From contig NW_026516209.1 of NCBI RefSeq assembly GCF_025602895.1, forward strand, positions 496,001 through 560,000: a stretch of DNA of 64,000 nt, in the 5' to 3' direction. Of the stretch, positions 38,821 through 53,229 are shown piece after piece. How positions within the stretch are numbered: position 1 is the first letter of the stretch; the number at the start of each line of letters is the position of its first letter. The position numbers and the translations under genes were made by a program. This DNA is from Polychytrium aggregatum (Eukaryota; Chytridiomycota; Chytridiomycetes; Polychytriales). The notes under the pieces are model-generated. The model worked only from the letters and a program-made list of their open reading frames with translations. It searched no databases and had not been told where the DNA came from.

Positions 38821-41800
38821 CTACTGCTTGGACTTCTTGTATACGACCTTGCCCTCGACCTGGACCCGGATGACTTCCTTGCCCTTTCGGATGAGAATCT
38901 GGTCGCTAAAGCTGCCTTCTGCCGTGGGCTCAAAGCACACAAAGACAATCGAGCTGCCGTTGGGCTCGATGGCGATGCGCTTGGACTGGACACGCAGCGG
39001 TGGAGCAACCACAATCTCCAGTGGAACGCGCACCGACGAGAGGTTGTTGATCTGGAGGCACTGGGTCGCGGTCTTGTTGGCCTGTAGCTGGCCAAAGTTG
39101 ATTCGGAGGGACTGTCCATCTTCAAGCATCCGCTTGCCCTGCGGGTGGAGTACCTCGAAGGTAGGACCGCCTTTGGGCTTGCGTTCGGCGGAGGGCGCGC
39201 CTCCAGCAGTGGACGACCGAAGAGAGGTCGAGGAGCTTGTGCGTGGCGTCCGTGGGATCGAGGTCATCGATGCGTTTCGCGAGGACGGGCCCGAGGGACT
39301 GGTGGGGCTCTCGAAGGTGCCTGAGCTGGCACTGGTTGGTGTTGGCGAGATCCGCAAGGCGGGCGTTGGTCGGGTACCGGTCATCTTCTTCTTGGCTTCT
39401 TGCGTAACAGCGGCTTCTAGGTCTATCGTGATGGCCTTGGTGGCGCATTTGATCTGTAGCTTGGCTTTGTAGCTGCCAGCGTGAACCGGGTTGAACGAGA
39501 TGGATAGCGCGCACGAGGAGTCGCTTGCGACAGAGTGGGCGACGTCGGGGTCCATAGAAAGCGCAAAGATTGCCTGAGGCAGCGTGTGGCGCTTGGATGA
39601 GCCCGCGGGCTCAAAGTAGGTTGGCCCAACCCAATGCAAGCTAAAGGTCGCATTCTTGTTCTCGACATTGCGGATTTCGAGGCTTTGCTCCGAAACCGGC
39701 CGGCCCGAGAAATGCGAGATGTGCGAGTGGGCGAAAGGCAGCTTGATTTTGGTGGGCGGCGAGGACACCGACTTGGTCGGCAGAACAACCACAGTCTCGG
39801 AACCTCCGCAGACGGTGTCTGAGCCAGGGGTCCGGACAGGGGTCACGACGGATGCTGGGGCTACTGGGGCGGGAGATGGAGCGAAAGCTGGAGCTAGGGG
39901 AGATTCGGGCGGCATCTGAGCTGCTGGAGCAGGGTCCTTCGGCACGGAGGCCAGCAAAGCTGAATCAAGATGAGTTGCGCGAATGCCTGGTGAATTCACG
40001 GCCCGGGGACTGGCTGAAACGGGATTGGGCAAAGGAATGTTTGGCGGCCGAGGGCTAGCGACGGGTGGGCTTGCTTGGAAGGGGACGACTGGGAGAGGGT
40101 TCGCCGGGGCCGAGCGGGCTTGAGAGGGGTTGACGAGAGCTGCCGGAAGGGGATACACCTTGACCGACTCGATCGTGAGAGCCTCTGCCGGCTCAGAGGG
40201 GGCTCGCTGATAGTGGGTTGTGCCCGTGGGAGAGAGCATCACGAGGGTCTTGGCGATGCGCGAGCCCTTGGGGGTAATCTATGTTCACGGACAGAGGTGC
40301 CGATGCAGATGGTTAGGTCTGTGTGAGTTCGTCGCGACCAGAGCTCAGGCCGAGCGTGGTCTCGCCCATAAAGGTCTCGGCCGTGAGGATCGCTGCCTTC
40401 AATCGCTGGCTCTATATCGCCTATCCACGCAGTCTTGGCAGCCGCGATACTCGCGATACCAACCATCACGTCAACGGCCTTGGGCGTGTCCGGGTCCGAG
40501 TCAAAAACGAGCTCGCCTGCCGGATTGCGTTTCGGGGTCCAGAAGTACGGCTGTGGGCGAAAAACAGCAGCAGGCATACAGGTTAGCTCAAGTGTCAACC
40601 TGCCACAAAGCGACCAAGCAGAATACTTGCAGAATACAGAAGACAGCGCCGCGGCCACTTGCGTGACGACATTGGTCGAGTCGTATACATACCCCTTGCT
40701 TACGATCTGTTCCTTCCAGGGTGCCAACATCAGCGCTTCTCGAACGGAACAGAGAGCAAGGGCTCAGCATGTGGGCCGGCACCGAGGCGATACCATGAAG
40801 CGACGGAGGCATCATTGGCCCTGAGAGCACATCACTCTGCTTCTGCGGCGTCGACGGTGGCAGAACAGCCCTGGGTTTGGTCAGGAAACTGGGCTCGTCG
40901 TCAGGCCCATCCAAAAAGATCGAGTCGTCGAGAATGGCACGTTTAGCCGAGTCACTCGCTTGAATGTCATCCTTTGCGGGTGAGTCGTTGAGGTCGCCGA
41001 GCATGTCCACATCAAGCCCATCGACAGGCGGCGCATCGCCATCGACGGCATTGGCAGTCCTGAACAGGTGCAACGGGCCGGGGTCATCGAATGATACATC
41101 CTCAGAGGCCGATATGCGGGAAATGTCGTCAAAGACAGCCGATGAAAACACCCGATGAGAATCTGCTTCGTTGAGGGTGGCTTGATGGTGGCAAGAGTGG
41201 ACATGTATGAATATGTGGATGCAGCTCATAGCGCCCGTCTTACTGCTCCAGCACAGTGCAGCTGCTCGACGCATCGACGGTCTTACCTTCTGATCGTTGT
41301 CGCTCCTTCATTGGCGCCGAGTGAATGACGAAGCTGGTGGCCTTGGCCAAGTCGAGAGGGGCACCCACTGATGAATTTGATTGGATGGAACGAGACGGAT
41401 CAGATATGCCTGACTATGCGCAGTGAGTCTGAGCCGCAGTTGTAGGCATCGCAGCGTGCAAGGCCATGTATTCGCTTGCCGTTACCTAGGAAGGGGTCGT
41501 CGACCTCGTCTCCATCACCATCTTCATAAATGCCATCTGCACGAGAGTCAGTAACCTGTGTTACGGAGGCGGAGATGGATATGCATGACCTACGCATCAG
41601 AGTGGCGCTACAGTACCTGCAGTGTACTCCTCGGCATCGTCGTCCGTGGAGCTCGAGGTCTGGGATGCACCGAGAATGCCAATTAACTTGTGTACGCTTT
41701 GCGGCATCGACCCGATCGAGATCGCCGGCGCATCGTCATCGCGGCTTGAAGTGGATCGTGACAGCCTGGCGGTCGAGGGCGCGCGCGAAGACGAGCTGGC

Positions 41801-44351
41801 TCTCATAAGATCCACCGAGGCGAGCGAAGGTACTTCACGACGATCAGACGACGAGCCAAGGGTAGGAACCCGCTCGGCTGTCCAGCAACATAGCAAATGG
41901 CGTTAGTAGATGCGGCAGAGTCTGCTACAGTGCCTTGCTGTGTCTTGGAAGCAACAGCCCAGATACTCACAGGAGAACGATGACGCGGTGGCTCCCGGTA
42001 CACGGCTGTGGTCAAGATGGTGATGCGCCTCGCGACTCGGGTTGCGCTTTGGCTCATCGATGTGTTCTTGGAACGGCGATGCCCATGGGATTTCGTCTCG
42101 GATCTCGAAGGGCGAGGAGGACAGGCGCGTGCTCGAGTGATCAAACTCTGGGTCGGGAGCTGGCGCATCGACATGCCTTTCGGCCACCGAGCGACGACTG
42201 CTACGGCTGGAGTAGCAGCTGTTCCGGCTGGAACGGAAACTGACTCGGCTTGAGCGGCTGGTGCGATGGTCGACATCGGCAATGTGATGCATATACACAT
42301 CGGCTTTGTCGTTGAGCGGGAGCATCCCGGACTGTAGATAGCGTGGCGGACTGAGCTGCTGATTGACCGGAACATGGCGAGCCCCGAAATTGGCGGCATG
42401 TGGCGAGGCAGTGCCGTTGACAGTTGCGGAAGGCAGCCGATCGTCTAGGAAGAGCTCGTCGTCCGCAAGAAAAGGGGACTTTTCGCTGATGTGCGTAGGG
42501 CTGCCGTTGGGATGAAGTGGGTCCGACACCGGAATACGACTTTGGGATGCAGCGGTGCCAGCACGATCCATCTCGCGCGAGCTGGTGGATGAGCGGAGCG
42601 GGTCTTGGGCTTGGCGAGAGACAGGTCGATGCAGCTGCTGAGCCCTGGAGTCGGAGGCAGTGGTGCTGCTTGCATGTCCAAGCGGGCCGGCTGTTGGCCA
42701 CACAATCATGTCTTGGCTGCGACGAACCAGGTTGAGCATGCTTTCGACCTTCTCGATCAGTTCGCTGTGCGATTTGCACGGCGACGAGCTAACAGGCTCG
42801 CCAAGCCCCAGACCCAGAGGCGACCCAAAGCCGCCGTGTAGATACGGAGTGCTGCCGCTGCTGCTTTGCACTGGCGGAGGGCCGGCATATGAGAGTGGAG
42901 TATCGGCACGGGATGGGACGCTGTTGATGCTTGGTGACGGGTGAATGTCTTCTGGTCGGTAGATGCGCTTCCGAACAGGCGAGAAGACGCCCTGCGGGCC
43001 AAACCCATACATCTCGGTCGGCGGAAGCGGGCTTGTGCGCCGCGAATGGAGACTGGAGGGAACAGAGCGCCGTCCATTGAATCGATGGGATTCGTCGGAA
43101 TCTTGGTCGTGGGTTCTCTCGAGCGAGAGAGAGTGAAGTTTTGGGAGAAGGTCGTCGTCGGCATCAGACAAGCTCCCGTTGCATGAGCCGTGCTGGGCAC
43201 TGCCATGCTGTGAATACAGAGGATCGACATGTTCTGGCGTACAAAGGGATCACGAATACAGAGTCAACCGATGATCTTGGAGATCCGTCGTCAGGAGACA
43301 CACCAAGCCCAGCAAAGCAGAGCACAGAAATCGTAACATATATATAGAAAATACAGATGCACAGGGCAGTCTCCATTCGCAAGGCTGTCGGGGTGCGCAA
43401 GGCGCTCAGCGATACGGACTGCTCCTGCTCCCCTGGTGGTTGAGCCACGACAGCAGACACGGCTTCGTCTGTCCCTCACAGGCGACACAGCCCACCATTC
43501 CAGAGAGTCTCGCTTGAAGATTCAGCTTCTCCAATGTCACTCACCGGAGAGTGCGCCGAGAGTGCGCTCGCTTTCGGTTCGCTGGCGGCCGGGCTGCGGG
43601 AAACGTGGGAAGGCTGTGTGGCTCGAGTTGACGATGAACGTCGGCTCGGGCGTCGGTTCAGGCTCGAGATCAAGGTGCGAGTCGGACTCGGGTGTGAGCT
43701 CCTGTTCGGGGCCGCACACGATTTCACTGATGTCGAGAGGTGGATAAGGATAGCGGGTGGGTTTGTACATAGGCGGCGACGACGAAAGCTTGGCTTCAAA
43801 GTCAAAATCATAGGGGTCCTTCATGGCTTGCAGCGACTGCTTCAGAAAGTCGAGATAAGACTGTTCGTTCTGGAGATCGACGACAGACAAGTGCGGGGCA
43901 TCTGAGCTGCTTCTCCAGGCGCTGCGGTCTACTATGGCAAACGGGGAGAGAGTGCTGGCGAGGCTGCGAGCGGGCATGTGTTTCGAGGGCGTATGGATCT
44001 CGGCAAAGCGCAAGGCCGGACTGCGACCCCACCGGGTGGGTTGGTCGTCCAGCTCATGGTTGCGTGCCTCGAGCCACTCGCCGAATGGGATATCGTCGTC
44101 GGTTTCGTCGGGGCACTCTTTGCCTGGGGTGACGGAGTGGTGGGAGCGAGAGCATGAGCGTGAGCGCGGTGGCGAGTCGGCACAAGCCGAGCAAAGCAAG
44201 GCATTGCATGGCACGGCGGCGGCTGGCGATGGAGCACTGCCGTACCGAAGAAGGACGCAAACGGAGACGGCAGGGACTGGAGATGGTCGAGCGACGGACG
44301 GGGCCTTCGGGCCGTCTCGGATCGTGGGGTGCTGCAGCGCTGGGGAGTCAT
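38821..44351 (-). CDS. Large protein with C-terminal ASH/PapD-like domain (candidate centrosomal, CEP192/SPD-2-like), 9 exons
   Basis: Exons: 44351-44246, 44123-43545, 43233-41971, 41877-41617, 41536-41486, 41367-41287, 41162-40693, 40550-40464, 40278-38821; 1451 residues. All eight joins keep frame. The first ~950 residues are Ser/Pro/Asp-rich and probably disordered, with Arg/Ser patches (SRSSRVSFRSSR) and acidic stretches. The last exon holds Pro-rich linkers, then two beta-rich segments of the immunoglobulin-like ASH (ASPM/SPD-2/Hydin) or PapD type: LEIRNVENKNATFSLHWVGP..FEPAG..SISFNPVHAGSYKAKLQI, and LRINFGQLQANKTATQCLQINNLSSVRVPLEIVV..PNGSSIVFVCFEPTAEGSFSDQILIRKG. Such domains occur in centrosome and cilium proteins, which fits a zoosporic fungus, but orthology to CEP192 is inference. 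Exon 1 and intron 6 are the weakest parts. Confidence 0.7.
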
Positions 44352-44757
44352 GGACAGGCGGCAGGAGAGGAATGTGGTCGAGACGAGGAGGAGGGGCGGG
44401 AGGGCAGAAGGGCTGGGGGAGAAGGGTTGTCGAGGGCAAAGGCGGCCGAGGCGGCGGCGAGAGCGGGGACGGGCGGCGAGACGAGGCCGCTGTCGCTGTG
44501 GCGCCGACAAGCTGCGCGAGGGCAGCGAGAGCCGGCGAGAAGCCGCGGCAGGAGGCGAGAGGACCCGGGCTGGCTGTCCGCCTGTGTTCCCGCGCGTCGC
44601 ACAGACAGAAAACGGGACCCGTGCCGAGTCGCTGGGTCGGGGCGCGCCAGGGGACATGCCATTGCCGCGCGGGGCTCTGTATTGCGGCTGTGCGGCATGC
44701 CGGTGCGGAGGAGGAGGGCAACTTGGATGCGTTTGCTGGAGAGTCCTCGATCCCGCT

Positions 44758-47316
44758 TCAGCGGCGCACGATGAAAAAGGTGGCAATGATCGCTGCCAAC
44801 GTCAGCCCGATAAAATAGACATACACACTCGCCGGATGCACATCGACAAACTGGTGGAATATTCGGATCGAGATCTGAGCCGACAAGTCGCATTCCAGCG
44901 CGGGGCCGTTGGGGCGTCAGATCGACGGCAAGCGAATGCAAGTTAGTTCATTGAGGAGACGGAGACAACTGCAGGGTGGAGATGACGGCTTCCGTGATGT
45001 GCTGCCCGGGTTGACAACGTCCCCCGACCCTTCGCCGGCTGGCAGACCCTCGTTCGCGCTGACAGACCTGTGCACTGAGTGTGTCGCAGACGCTGGTGAG
45101 TGTCGCAATCACCGAGTTGACGACGCCGACGCGATCCGACGGAATGTACTCGTTGATGAGTGCCTTTGTGATCGAAAGCACCCCGATTCCGAGGCACGTC
45201 AGCGGCAGCACTGAAGCCAAACAGATTGTCCCAAGAGCAAAGTCAATACACTGGTTGCACTGTGCAGGACCGGGGTACAACAGTAATATCCAAACACCCA
45301 GGATGTCGTCCAGAGAGGGCCAGCAACTCCACACTTGCTGGGCGGCCGACTGATAACTGGGCTCCCAAACAGCCACTCACCTGCATAGAGAACCCACGAT
45401 TTGGTAGCAAACAGCGTGCACACCAAAGCCACAAGAGTGGCTGTGCAGAGGAGTCGGATTTGATATACGCTTGCGCTGATGCCGATATCGGAGCCTCGTG
45501 CGCTGCCGGCATGTGTCTCCAGTCCGTCGTCAAAGCTTTCGGCCGTCTCCACAAGATGAGAGCGCTCGCCCTCAGGCTCGGTTCGAGAGGGGCGAGTCGA
45601 CTCAGATGCGATTTTGGAACGCAGGAAGCGATCGAGAGACGGGACAACCTGTGGCGAATCGGCGTAAGCACGGATACTAGCTGCTCGGAAAAACGCATCT
45701 TCTTGGAGCTCTGGATTGGCGACCGACCACATACCGAGACCAGCAAGAGGGCCGAAAGAGAAAGCTCCGAGGCGAGGTAGAGTGAATCGGCCCATGTGTC
45801 TGGAAGCAGCGCACGGAGTGAGCACATCGCTGCTCAAGTCTGCGGAGTAGTAGCCCCGCCAGGCATAATGAGGCATCCCCGAATCATTGAACTCACCCCA
45901 GGCAAACATCTTGAAGGCATAAATCACAAAAACTACGCGATGGCCGCTGGATGAATCGATGGCACGCATCAGTCGACATGGACACGCCAGCTACATTCAA
46001 CGCGACAGCAAAATCACTCGGCTTCAGACCAGGACCTACCCGAACATCATTGCCATCAAGAGCTTGTTGGCAATCACTGCCGCAGGAATCCCACCAAAGA
46101 ACTCGGTGCCATGCTTCAGCCACTCCCATGGATTGCGATCTTCGCGTGGTAATGCCAGTGATGACCGCGACTCGGATGAGGGCCGGCCGTCCGAAGACAA
46201 CGGCGCTGTGGACCCACGGCCTGTCGACGGCGGGTGGGTCTCCGGGACGACGAGCACCATGGCCAGCAACGCCGCCAATGCCCAAATCGTCGCCACAAAG
46301 AAGCACAGCTGAAAGCCTCCCCACTGTCGGCGATGGAGCCGTCACGAGTCGCCATGCATCGCAACGAAGCCGTCAGCAAAGGCGACATGTACAAGATCGA
46401 TAGCCAATGTCCGGTATCCGATATCTGGTATCGGGCACCGTTCGACGGTCGCGGGGTGTGTTGCAGGCGTGGGCTCACCTTGACAAGCGCTCCACCTGCG
46501 AAGCTACCAATGACCATGCCGATAAGAATACCGCCGTCGAACCAGCTCATGACGGCGATGCGGCTCCCTGTGTTGGTGCCTTCAGAAAGCTGTCCCTTGC
46601 GAGCAGTCAAATCGACCAGGGTCGAGACCGATGTGGAGATCATCGTGGGCAGTCCACCCGTGATGCCGACGCAAAACTTTGCCGCATACAGCAAGTCGAT
46701 GCCACCGAGTTTTGATGCAGTGAAGACCAGTAGAGCCTCGGCACAGAGTCCCGAGATCGCCAGGTAGAACATCGGCTTCCGACCAAACTTGTCCGAGAGA
46801 TGACCCGAAAGCAGCGTAACGAAGAATCCTGGATAAAAGCACTCAAGCGAGTGAGTGGGCGCAGGAAAATCACAGGTATATCACAGGAATATCACAGGAA
46901 AACCCCAGGAAAGTCGCACGATCCTCGAGGCCTCCTTCATATCGCAGACGAGCCGCACCGAAAGGATGAGGATAGGAGCCATACCGGGGACGGCAGAAAG
47001 TAGCTGCAAGGCGGCCAGGACCGTGGCGGCCTGCTTCTGAACAGCCGAGACGGAGCAATCCCGTGTCCCATCCACAAGGGTGCCGGCCGAATGCGATGGG
47101 TCGGCATAGTAGTCGCTGCACACTTGCTGGATTGTGAACTGTTGAAGGGGTGGCCCTGCAAGTGAGTCAAGCAGGATGGGTCAGTCTCGAGCGAAACAGA
47201 TGAATCTAGCGCATTCTTCGCTGCGACCGGAAGCAACCTAGCAGCAAGACCGAGAGCGCCGCCATGGGCGCTACCAAGACGATCCGCAAAGCGTCCGAAG
47301 TGATATCAGGGTGCAT
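44758..47316 (-). CDS. Major facilitator superfamily transporter, 9 exons
   Basis: Proton-driven or facilitated membrane transporter, substrate unknown. Exons: 47316-47238, 47155-46985, 46828-46479, 46323-46040, 45946-45897, 45799-45735, 45648-45381, 45210-45068, 44874-44758; 508 residues. The hallmark loop 2-3 motif is present as GHLSDKFGRKP. It is followed by hydrophobic spans (MFYLAISGLCAEALLVFTA, FCVGITGGLPTMISTSVSTL, GGILIGMVIGSFAGGALV, FQLCFFVATIWALAALLAMV). Next come PET.PPS, a long charged central loop, and C-terminal spans ending YVYFIGLTLAAIIATFFIVRR. An EYIPSDRVGVVNSVIATL block resembles the second-half repeat of drug:H+ antiporters. The N-terminal extracellular loop has several Cys. 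Small exons 5 and 6 were placed by phase only. The 3' end lies 407 bp before the ASH gene start. Confidence 0.78.
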
Positions 47317-48429
47317 GGTGAAGGGGGATCGCTGGCAGATGGGGGGAGTGAAAGGGCAGGAGAGGGGAAGCGGACGACCCTCGGGGGCATTCTGCCAGAG
47401 CGGACGCCACGCCGCGACGCCAAAAATCCGATGGCGACGTAGCCAGCGCGGCGGAACAATTGCAGCCGGAGGCTTGGCAACGACACCGACGACAGGCGGG
47501 AGATCTGTGGACGGCCAAACTCGATGGACAGGGTCGATGGACAGAGTCGATGAACAGGGTCGATGGACAGAGTCGATGGTCCCAGCGAGTCCACCCTGGC
47601 ATTGCCGAGACAAGCCGCACCGACGACGGCAATATGCCGCTGCCCACTGCCATTGGCCGTGTGCCTCTGCCCCGAACCACTTGCGAACCGTCCCATCGAT
47701 TCGCCCGAACTGCGAGTCATATGCAAGCGCGATATGCGAGTGTCATCTGCAAGCGTCATCTGCGAGTGTCATCCTCCGCGACGGCGATTTACTCGACTGC
47801 GGTCCCCTCGACTCCGGTCCCCTCCACCGGTCACCCGACGCAGCCGGACGGCACACCGAGGCAAGCCCCCGGCCCAGAACAGACCCGAACAGACCCGAAC
47901 AGGACCAGCCCGGCCAGAACGGGTCTGCCCAGACGGCATCCACCTGGGTTTCCTCGCTGCGGCTGCCTCGCCAAGGGTGGCGACGATCCACGTGCAGCCA
48001 ATTCCAGCCAATGGCAGCCGGCGAGCGGTTTGTGCCGGAAGTGGTCCCGAACTGCTTCCAAAGTGGTCTGTCACAGGTCCGTCCGCAGGCTTGTTCCCCC
48101 TTGTCTGGTGCGCCACGCGCCGCCGCCACTGGCCCTCGTGACATGACCAACCACAGCGCCGCCGACCAGCAGTCGCCATGTCTGCAAAAAAAAAATATGG
48201 AGGGGGGTGGATGCATCGCGAGCGGCTCTGACCCGGCCTGGCATGGCCGGCTGGAGACAGGGATATAAATACACTCCCTCCCTGGCTCGTCTCTCGGCCT
48301 CCATCGACACCGCCTCGACACCACCTCAACTCGAAAGCATCACCGCCCACAGCGTGCAATCCAGTCTGCAATCTGCAATCTATCACCACCAACATCAGCT
48401 CAACACCAGCACCACAGCCTGTCCTCAAA
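47317..48429. promoter_or_regulatory. Divergent region, MFS transporter / universal stress protein
   Basis: 1.1 kb between divergent start codons. It contains short CAGGGTCGATGGACAGAGTCGATG-like repeats (about 47528-47578), CGAACAGACC repeats (about 47877-47902), an A9 run near 48186 and a pyrimidine/CACC-rich stretch just before the stress-protein ATG. Long open frames on both strands lack family features. Confidence 0.4.
47528..47578. repeat. GTCGATGGACAGAGTCGATG repeat patch
   Basis: Three to four imperfect copies of a ~15-bp AGGGTCGATGGACAG unit alternating with AGTCGATG, in the divergent promoter region. Confidence 0.7.
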
Positions 48430-49489
48430 ATGGCCGCCAGCAACCTCGTTCTCATCTCCATCGACTCGATCTCTGAGCTCTCGCGAACCGTCATCCTCCA
48501 CGCACTCAAGCACAGCGTGGTGGCCACCGACAATGTCGAGATTCTCCATATCATCAAGCCGTCGCTGTGTAAGCTGCGGGTCCCGGCGGTGCATGGAGTG
48601 TTGGTGCTGTGTGTGGTGCTGTGTGGTGCTGTGTGTTGGTGCATGGAGTGTTGGTGCTGTGTGTGGCTTGTTGTTCTGTCGATCAGCGAGTCAGTCGGCC
48701 AGCCAGTCAGTCAGTCATCTAGTCAGTCATCTAGTCAGTCATCTAGTCAGTCATCTAGTCAGTCGGCCAGTCAGTCGGCCACCCGGCCAGTCCTTCAGTC
48801 GCACTCACATCCTTCGCATGTCCCGACGCTGCCCCGTTCCTCTGTGCTTCCGCCCGTTTCTGCTTGCCTCCAGTCTCTGCCATGCAATCTGCATACGAGC
48901 ACCGCGAGATCGTCGAGGTCACCCAGCGCCTCACCAAGTTTGTCCAGGAGATTGTCCAAGCAAGCGGCGTCGCAAACAAGGTCTCGCTCAACGTGATCCA
49001 TGGAGAGGCCAAGGGCCACATCATGATGGAGATCAGCGACCGCGCTCCGCGACTGGTTGTCATGGGTGCCCACCCACATGGCCCCCTCGCTGGCACTGGT
49101 GAGTTGGTGTGTGGTGTCTGTCTGTCTTTGCGGTGTGCCATGCTGCTGCGGTGCAGTGTGGCCTGTTGATGCGGTGCAGTGTGGTTTCTCTCGATCGGCG
49201 ACTCCAGGATCGCATCAGAGCAATGCCGAGACTGGCCAATGTCGGCCACCCACTCCCACATCCACCCACAACCACTCCCACAACCACCCACTCACTGTGT
49301 CTGCTTCCATTGCCCGCACATCCCAACCGCCACCCCAACCACCCGTCTCGTCTCCCACAATCTGCAGGCAGCATCACCGGATATGTCTCACAGCGATCCC
49401 CGTGTCCCGTGCTGGTTCTGCCTCACTCCATCACCAAGACTGCCGTCCCGATGGAAGGCAGCAGCAGCAGCATCCCGATTGCTGCCTGA
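48430..49489 (+). CDS. Universal stress protein (UspA fold), 3 exons
   Basis: Small alpha/beta nucleotide-binding protein of the Usp family. Exons: 48430-48568, 48874-49098, 49368-49489; 161 residues. Exon 1 gives the first beta-strand and helix (LVLISIDSISELSRTVILHAL). The C-terminus carries the ATP-binding loop of the family, G-x2-G-x9-G-S/T type, seen as MGAHPHGPLAGTGSITGYVSQ, followed by CPVLVLP. The position of intron 2 splits this loop. The tail has a Ser run. The family is mostly prokaryotic and plant but also occurs in fungi. The exact function is unknown. Intron 1 contains two tandem-repeat blocks. Confidence 0.85.
48589..48666. repeat. 28-bp direct repeat with TGTGTGG-rich spacer
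   Basis: Two perfect 28-bp copies starting GTGCATGGAGTGTTGGTGCT at 48589 and 48639, separated by 22 bp of GTGCTGTGTG repeats, in intron 1 of the stress-protein gene. Confidence 0.85.
48687..48782. repeat. AGTCAGTCATCT minisatellite
   Basis: About eight tandem units of a 12-bp AGTCAGTCATCT / AGTCAGTCGGCC repeat in intron 1 of the stress-protein gene, between the donor and the branch region. Confidence 0.88.
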
Positions 49490-50135
49490 GCGAGCACCGT
49501 CCCCGCACCGTCTCCACCACCGTCTGCAACTGCGTGACCCAGTCTCTCTTGCCTCGCTGGTGCACTCTGTCCCGTCTGGCCTCGTTGCTGCACCTCGTTC
49601 TCTCCCAGCCGCAACCCGTCGCCCACCTGCTCCCTCCGCTTCCTGCGTGCGCCTCTATATCCCCGCTATGTTCCCGCTATATCCCCGCTATGCTCCACCA
49701 TGCTCCACCATGTTCTCGATGTTTCATGCGGGTTTGTTCTCCTTATTTATTGGCCGGCGTTGGTCCTGGATCTGTCGCCTCTGGCGGCGATGCGATCCCG
49801 ACCCCGCCGTTCCCGGCCTCCTGTGCGATACCATTGTCATTGATTGCCATGGGCTGTCTCGGCCGTCCTTGACTCTCTGCCATTGGCTCGATCTGCTTGA
49901 ATACACACATTCGCAACCAACCTCGTCTTCCGGCGATATCGGATGGTGGTCCGAGTCGATGTGGCTCGGAATTCAAAGTCGCTGGCTGTTCCACCCACTT
50001 CATTCCGACACAGCGCGTTTCGTTTTTTGCTTGGGCGCTTCGCGATCGACTCGCGTCCAGCTTCGGATCCGCCAAGCTGCCTCCCTCTGACATCGTCTCT
50101 GCTGGTACCTCGCGGCTACGCACAGCAGCCCAGCC
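49490..50135. other. Intergenic region, stress protein to TGS1
   Basis: 646 bp between two + strand genes. It contains CCCGCTATGTT-like short repeats near 49663-49690 and an A/T-rich stretch near 49738-49752. Nothing coding is recognised. Confidence 0.4.
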
Positions 50136-52753
<2,618 letters not shown>

Positions 52754-53229
52754 ATAGACCAAAGCACCATGGCGTACAAAGCCCTGTCGAAGTCAATAGC
52801 ACCCAACGACGGAATCTCCCCTGCCGGGCTGTGAGAATGGCGGTGTGTAAGGGATTTGTATGGCAGCCTCGGGATCTGGTATTGGTCGCGCCTGGTCTGC
52901 CCACAGCGCATGTCTCCAATATTGTAGTAGCCCTCGCTACGACCTCCTGTTCGCAGCACCGTGCGATCCGGGCAGTCGCTGCTTCCGTGCGGGCAGAGCC
53001 GCAGCCTCCATGCGGGAAGGACGCCGATTGCGGACCAGTCGGAGGGACAGCAACCGCGAAATGGGACAGCAGCCTCGAAAAGGGGCAGTCGCCAGCGAGC
53101 GCCTCTTGAGTCTGCCTGGATCGTCTGCCTGGATCGTCTGCGCCCTCCCCCAGCCGAGACTGCATCTGCATTCTTAAAAGGCACTTGCTCGGCAATATCT
53201 CCTCCCACGCCCTGGCACGCACCGCCCCG
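52754..53229. other. Intergenic region, TGS1 to ASCC2-like gene
   Basis: 476 bp between two + strand genes. A - strand frame runs through it into the ASCC2-like exon but has no signature and no consistent splice structure. It probably holds the ASCC2-like promoter. Confidence 0.4.

Noticed and set aside
43537-44721. Longer 5' exon for the ASH-domain gene
   Set aside because: The frame upstream of 44123 has no ATG before the conserved region; a spliced first exon with ATG at 44351 joins in frame and looks better.
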